This document shows positions 7,240 to 10,598 of a DNA stretch of 10,598 nucleotides, one piece after another. The notes under the pieces were generated by a model. It had not been told where the DNA came from. It made no database searches and saw only the letters and a program-made list of their open reading frames with translations. How positions within the stretch are numbered: position 1 is the stretch's first letter; every line of letters begins with the position of its first letter. The stretch comes from Fredricksoniimonas sp964643325 (GTDB lineage: Bacteria > Omnitrophota > Gorgyraeia > Zapsychrales > Fredricksoniimonadaceae), in the NCBI GenBank assembly GCA_964643325.1, contig CAZXSE010000028.1:1-10598 (forward strand), written 5' to 3'. The translations under genes and the position numbers were made by a program.

Positions 7240-8636
7240 TGTTACGGACACACACATGCGGCGCGCTCCGGCCGGCAAACAAGGACCAGGAAGTCGTTTT
7301 GACCGGATGGGTGCATCGCCGCCGGGATCACGGCAAGCTTATTTTCATTGATATCCGCGACCGCTACGGCATCACGCAGGTCGTTTTTGTTCCGTCGGTG
7401 GCGAAAGCCGCCCACGAAACGGCCCAGAAATTGGGACCCGAGTTCGTGGTCCGCATCAAGGGTTCGGTCAGTGTTCGTCCGGACAAGAATGTCAATGCCG
7501 ACATGCCCACCGGCGGGGTGGAGCTCCTGGCAAAAGAGCTGGAGATCCTTAATGAAAGCAAGGTCCCGGTGTTCGAGATCGACGGGTTGGTGGACGTCAC
7601 CGAGGAGTTGCGGCTGACCTACCGGTATCTTGATCTTCGACGCGACAAGATGCGCGAAGCGCTCTTGACACGCCACACCATGGCCGCGACGGTCAGGGCA
7701 TTCCTGAACAGCGAGGACTTTATCGAGGTGGAAACGCCGGTCCTCACAAAATCAACACCTGAAGGCGCCCGCGATTTTCTGGTGCCCTCGCGCCTGAACC
7801 AGGGGCGGTTCTACGCATTGCCGCAGTCGCCGCAGCTGTTCAAGCAGCTTTTGATGGTCTCCGGCATGGACCGTTATTACCAGATCGTCAAATGTTTCCG
7901 CGACGAGGACCTGCGCGCGGACCGTCAGCCCGAGTTCACCCAGATCGATATGGAGATGTCCTTTGTCGACGAGGAAGATGTGTACGCCGTGACCGAGCGG
8001 ATGTTCGCGAAGATCCTTAAGGCGGTCAAGGGCATTGACCTTCCGACGCCGTTCCCGCGCATGACGCATGCCGAGGCCATGGCCAAATACGGTTGTGACA
8101 AGCCTGATATCCGCAAGGACAAGAACAATAAGGAAGAGTTCGCGTTCCTGTGGGTCACCGAATTCCCGCTCTTTAAATGGAATGAGGAAGAAAAGCGTTG
8201 GGAGAGCGAACATCATCCTTTCACGTCTGTTCATCCGGAAGATGTAGCCAAGCTCGACGGAAAAGACCTGTCGAATATCCGTTCGCGCGCGTATGATCTG
8301 GTGCTTAACGGCAACGAGATCGGTTCGGGTTCCATCCGTATCCACCGGCGTGATATCCAGAAGAAGATATTCGACACGATCGGCCTGGGGCAGGAAGAGA
8401 TCGAGGCGCGCTTCGGGTTCCTGCTGCGCGCTTTTGAGTATGGTGCGCCGCCGCACGCGGGCGTTGCCTACGGGCTCGACCGGCTGGTCGCGATCCTGAC
8501 CGGACTTGATTCGATCCGCGACACTATCGCTTTTCCCAAGACGCAGAAGGGCTCATGCCCGCTTTCGGATGCTCCGTCGGACGTAGAAGCGAAGCAATTG
8601 CAGGACCTTGGCCTTGTGGCATTAAAAAAGAAATGA
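7239..8636 (+). CDS. aspS: aspartyl-tRNA synthetase, bacterial type, lacking the GAD insertion domain
   Basis: Class II synthetase that charges tRNA(Asp), and possibly tRNA(Asn), with aspartate. The N-terminal OB-fold anticodon domain (GWVHRRRDHG, about 22-32) is followed by the bacterial-type catalytic core: the flipping loop TPEGARDFLVPSR, ALPQSPQLFKQLL, motif 2 with R221 (FRDEDLRADRQPEFTQID), HHPFTS, and motif 3 with R415 (YGLDRL). It ends in IAFPKTQKGSCPLSDAPS. The protein is 465 residues, whereas bacterial AspRS such as E. coli's is about 590. The missing part is the GAD domain, normally inserted between motifs 2 and 3: here YGCDKPDIR (284-292) runs through six polar residues into EEFAFLWVTEFPLF. 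The reading frame is continuous and all catalytic motifs are kept, so it looks functional. His31 matches the non-discriminating type while K83 matches the discriminating type. The start overlaps the hisS stop, with AAAGG seven bases upstream. Confidence 0.95.
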   Translation: MLRTHTCGALRPANKDQEVVLTGWVHRRRDHGKLIFIDIRDRYGITQVVFVPSVAKAAHETAQKLGPEFVVRIKGSVSVRPDKNVNADMPTGGVELLAKELEILNESKVPVFEIDGLVDVTEELRLTYRYLDLRRDKMREALLTRHTMAATVRAFLNSEDFIEVETPVLTKSTPEGARDFLVPSRLNQGRFYALPQSPQLFKQLLMVSGMDRYYQIVKCFRDEDLRADRQPEFTQIDMEMSFVDEEDVYAVTERMFAKILKAVKGIDLPTPFPRMTHAEAMAKYGCDKPDIRKDKNNKEEFAFLWVTEFPLFKWNEEEKRWESEHHPFTSVHPEDVAKLDGKDLSNIRSRAYDLVLNGNEIGSGSIRIHRRDIQKKIFDTIGLGQEEIEARFGFLLRAFEYGAPPHAGVAYGLDRLVAILTGLDSIRDTIAFPKTQKGSCPLSDAPSDVEAKQLQDLGLVALKKK

Positions 8637-8647
8637 CAGGAGACCTT

Positions 8648-9154
8648 ATGAACAGGCAGTTATGGAGAACTTTATCAGTAGGCGCGATGGCCGTGATCTT
8701 TTCCGGGTGCTTCTCGGTCAGGACTTATACGGTCAACCGTCCGCGCGTGGACCAGGGGATCCCGGGGCAGTCAGAGAACGCACCGGTCAAGACCCGCAAG
8801 ATGGTCGTGATGGAGGTCGTCGAGAAGGATAAGGCGGCGGCAATGATCGCGGCTGATCAGCCCGTTCAGGGCGCGGTTCAGGAGGCAGTGCCTGTTACAG
8901 GGCCGGAAAATAATTTCACCCTACCCCAGAGCGCGGCCGTTCCGGCAGTTCCTGTGGCGGCCACGGAGTATACGGTGCAGAAGGACGATACCCTGCAGAA
9001 GATCGCCAAGAAAACTTACGGTTCTTTCAGCAAATGGACGAAGATCTATGATGCCAATCGCGACGCGATCAAGGACCCGAATTTTCTCAAGCCCGGGACC
9101 GTGTTGAAGATCCCGTCGATCGATAATGTTACTCAGCCGGCGGACAACCAATAA
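8648..9154 (+). CDS. LysM-domain lipoprotein
   Basis: A 168-residue predicted lipoprotein. The signal peptide MNRQLWRTLS plus a hydrophobic stretch ends in the lipobox FSGC, with Cys21 as the lipidated residue. Phe at +2 would send it to the outer membrane under the Lol rule. A basic segment (YTVNRPRVDQ) follows, then a flexible linker rich in Val, Ala, Pro and Gln (about 70-106). One C-terminal LysM domain follows at about 107-155 (EYTVQKDDTLQKIAKKTYG ... LKPGTVLKIP), which binds peptidoglycan glycan strands. It therefore probably ties the outer membrane to the wall. The start at 8648 is chosen because AGGAG (8638-8642) lies five bases upstream. An in-frame ATG at 8633 overlapping the aspS stop would put five extra residues before the signal peptide. 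The specific role is unknown. Confidence 0.85.
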   Translation: MNRQLWRTLSVGAMAVIFSGCFSVRTYTVNRPRVDQGIPGQSENAPVKTRKMVVMEVVEKDKAAAMIAADQPVQGAVQEAVPVTGPENNFTLPQSAAVPAVPVAATEYTVQKDDTLQKIAKKTYGSFSKWTKIYDANRDAIKDPNFLKPGTVLKIPSIDNVTQPADNQ

Positions 9155-9170
9155 AGAGAGGCCCTAGCGC

Positions 9171-10118
9171 ATGATCCTTAACCTGAAGTTCGACGACAAT
9201 CATGACATCCAGCAGCTTTTCGGGAAATACGACGAGAACTTAAAGACCATTGAGAAAGAGTTCGGCGTTCGTATCTATCGCACCCAGGAAGGGCTTCGTG
9301 TGGACGGGCCTGATGACAAGGTCAACCAGGTCGGCGAACTTTTTAATTACCTCTTGGGCATCGTCAAGAGCGGCCGCGGCGTCAAGAAGCGCGACATCCA
9401 GTACGCCAATCGCGTGGCGGAACAGGAAAAAGAGGACGGCCTCAAGCGTTTGTCGAAAGAAAAGATCGAACTGCCCATCAAGGGCGGGCTTATCACGCCC
9501 AAGACCCGCGGGCAGATCGAATATGTCGAGGCGATCAAGAAATACGATATTGTTTTCGGCATCGGCCCCGCCGGTACGGGAAAGACTTACCTGGCCATGG
9601 CCATGGCTGTTAACGCGCTCAAGAAGGGGCTTGTCAGGCGCATCATCCTGACGCGCCCCGCGGTCGAAGCGGGTGAGAACCTGGGCTTTTTGCCGGGCGA
9701 GCTCGAGCAGAAGGTCATGCCGTACCTGCGCCCTTTGTATGACGCGCTTTATGAAATGTTGGAGCCGGACAAGGTCGAGCAGTATGCCGAGCAGGGCATC
9801 ATCGAGGTGGCGCCCCTGGCATACATGCGCGGGCGCACGTTCAACGAGGCGTTCGTCATTCTCGACGAGGCGCAGAACTCGACGCCCGAGCAGATGAAGA
9901 TGTTCCTGACCCGCCTGGGATTCGATTCCAAGACCATCATCACGGGCGATGTGACCCAGAGCGACCTTCCCGAGGGGCAGTTGATCGGCCTTATCGAGGC
10001 GGAGAAGGTCTTGCGCACCGTCGAAGAGATCAAGTTCGTGCACCTGACCGCGGAAGACACGGTGCGTCACGAGCTGGTGCAGAAGATCATTGAGGCTTAT
10101 GACAAGTATCATAAATAA
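9171..10118 (+). CDS. phoH: PhoH-family ATPase (PhoH-like protein)
   Basis: A 315-residue P-loop ATPase of the PhoH/PhoL group, cytoplasmic and associated in various bacteria with RNA handling and ribosome maturation. Its biochemical substrate is still poorly defined. The N-terminal ~90 residues resemble the family's nucleic-acid-binding domain (LFGKYDENLKTIEKEFGVRI). The ATPase has Walker A GPAGTGKT at 132-139, LTRPAVEAGENLGFLPG shortly after, and Walker B with D232 and E233 (VILDEAQN), then TGDVTQSDLP. Length and all motifs are normal. AGAGAGG at 9155-9161 lies nine bases before the ATG, directly after the lipoprotein stop. In many bacteria phoH is followed by a 7TM-HD protein gene and ybeY, and the 7TM-HD gene is present here. 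Confidence 0.95.
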   Translation: MILNLKFDDNHDIQQLFGKYDENLKTIEKEFGVRIYRTQEGLRVDGPDDKVNQVGELFNYLLGIVKSGRGVKKRDIQYANRVAEQEKEDGLKRLSKEKIELPIKGGLITPKTRGQIEYVEAIKKYDIVFGIGPAGTGKTYLAMAMAVNALKKGLVRRIILTRPAVEAGENLGFLPGELEQKVMPYLRPLYDALYEMLEPDKVEQYAEQGIIEVAPLAYMRGRTFNEAFVILDEAQNSTPEQMKMFLTRLGFDSKTIITGDVTQSDLPEGQLIGLIEAEKVLRTVEEIKFVHLTAEDTVRHELVQKIIEAYDKYHK

Positions 10119-10598
10119 CAAGAAAGACCGTGCTATGATCGCGGCCGTCATTTTCTTTATCTTGTCAGGTTATTGCCTGATGGCCGGGCTGTCCTTGCTC
10201 ATTCCTTTATTGCTGGTCTTTTACGGCTGGCATCTGGCGCTTTTTCGCGATGTGAACGCGAAAAGGTTCCTGCATTTGGGTCTTCTGCTGACGCTTATCG
10301 TCGCTGTTGCGTATGTCATGACATCGTATTTGCATTTGTCGCCTTACTCGGTCCCGGTTGCGGCCGTTGGCATGCTTACGGTCCTACTCTTCAATGACTT
10401 GCAGTTGGCGTTCTCCATGTCGTTTGTATCTGCGGCCGTTCTTAGTCTTGCGATCGGCTTGCCGCTGAATTATTGCGCCATTGTGTTCGTGGGCGGGCTG
10501 ACGGGCGCTTATTTGGTGCATGATGCGCGTACGCGGGGGAGGCTTCTTCTGGCAGGGCTCATGGTCGGGGCGGTCCAGGCGCTGGGGTATTTTCTCGC
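10099..10598 (+). CDS. 7TM-HD (PgpH-like) membrane phosphohydrolase, N-terminal part, cut by window end
   Basis: Partial: 166 codons remain open at the window end. The visible part is almost wholly membrane-embedded. After a short basic N-terminus (INNKKDR) there is an uncharged hydrophobic stretch at about 12-49 (probably two helices), then helices near 58-78, 84-99, 102-120, 124-140 and 148-166. SPYSVPVAAVGMLTVLLF and VFVGGLTGAYLVHDAR match my memory of the membrane region of 7TM-HD proteins, whose C-terminal HD domain in PgpH hydrolyses c-di-AMP. That HD domain would lie beyond the window and is not seen. The ATG at 10099 overlaps phoH by 20 bases and has GAGG three bases upstream. An in-frame ATG at 10135 with weak AAGAAAGA is the alternative. 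Neither start leaves room for the large extracellular domain that usually precedes the helices. The family call is from pattern and neighbourhood. Confidence 0.72.
   Translation, partial: MTSIINNKKDRAMIAAVIFFILSGYCLMAGLSLLIPLLLVFYGWHLALFRDVNAKRFLHLGLLLTLIVAVAYVMTSYLHLSPYSVPVAAVGMLTVLLFNDLQLAFSMSFVSAAVLSLAIGLPLNYCAIVFVGGLTGAYLVHDARTRGRLLLAGLMVGAVQALGYFL

Noticed and set aside
7239..8636. AspRS as an archaeal/eukaryotic-type enzyme, given its short length
   Set aside because: The RRRDHG anticodon-domain motif, FRDEDLRADRQPEFTQ and the IAFPKTQK C-terminus are of the bacterial type; the short length is explained by loss of the GAD insertion.
8555..8647. Upstream start extending the lipoprotein by 31 residues into aspS
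   Set aside because: It would place a non-hydrophobic segment ahead of the signal peptide, and the AGGAG at 8638-8642 points to the ATG at 8648.
10173..10397. 74-codon open frame overlapping the 7TM-HD gene in another frame
   Set aside because: It is Cys/Arg-rich with no ribosome site or motif and is covered by a longer membrane-protein frame with family-like sequence.
1..10598. Mobile elements, CRISPR arrays, tRNA or rRNA genes
   Set aside because: I found no transposase motifs, terminal inverted repeats, spaced direct repeats or tRNA-like folds; nearly all sequence is accounted for by housekeeping genes.

Overview
This is an ordinary-looking housekeeping stretch of a bacterial genome. All genes lie on the + strand and are tightly packed, in this order: guaA (GMP synthase), dnaE (replicative DNA polymerase), a HU/IHF-family nucleoid protein, hisS, aspS, a LysM lipoprotein, phoH, and the start of a 7TM-HD (PgpH-like) membrane phosphohydrolase. 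I see no mobile element, CRISPR array, rRNA or tRNA. Genes are GC-rich, while the first ~195 bases are clearly AT-richer. The lipobox followed by Phe suggests an outer-membrane lipoprotein, hence a diderm cell. The gene order and protein style (IHF-like / hisS / aspS / LysM lipoprotein / phoH / 7TM-HD) make me think of Candidatus Omnitrophota or a related PVC-adjacent lineage. That is inference from memory and has not been checked by a search.

Layout. Bases 1-195 form an AT-rich leader with a consensus -35 box. guaA (196-2025) carries an unusual ~97-residue N-terminal extension built from Lys-Lys tetrads. A strong hairpin terminator (2043-2090) ends only a few bases before the dnaE start codon. 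dnaE (2094-5570) is followed by a second terminator (5577-5604) and then a good sigma-70-type promoter (5606-5634). That promoter appears to head a six-gene operon running off the window edge. Gaps inside it are very small: 1 base between the nucleoid protein and hisS, a 1-base TAATG overlap between hisS and aspS, 11 and 16 bases around the lipoprotein, and a likely 20-base overlap between phoH and the 7TM-HD gene.

Functionally the window joins purine synthesis (GMP), chromosome replication and compaction, charging of tRNA(His) and tRNA(Asp), an RNA-linked ATPase (PhoH), and envelope or second-messenger functions (LysM lipoprotein, 7TM-HD). The points most worth checking are the histone-H1-like tail on GuaA, an aspartyl-tRNA synthetase of bacterial type that lacks the whole GAD insertion domain and has mixed tRNA-specificity residues, a 7TM-HD protein with no room for the usual extracellular domain, and the terminator placed over the dnaE initiation region. 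I found no clearly new multi-gene system.
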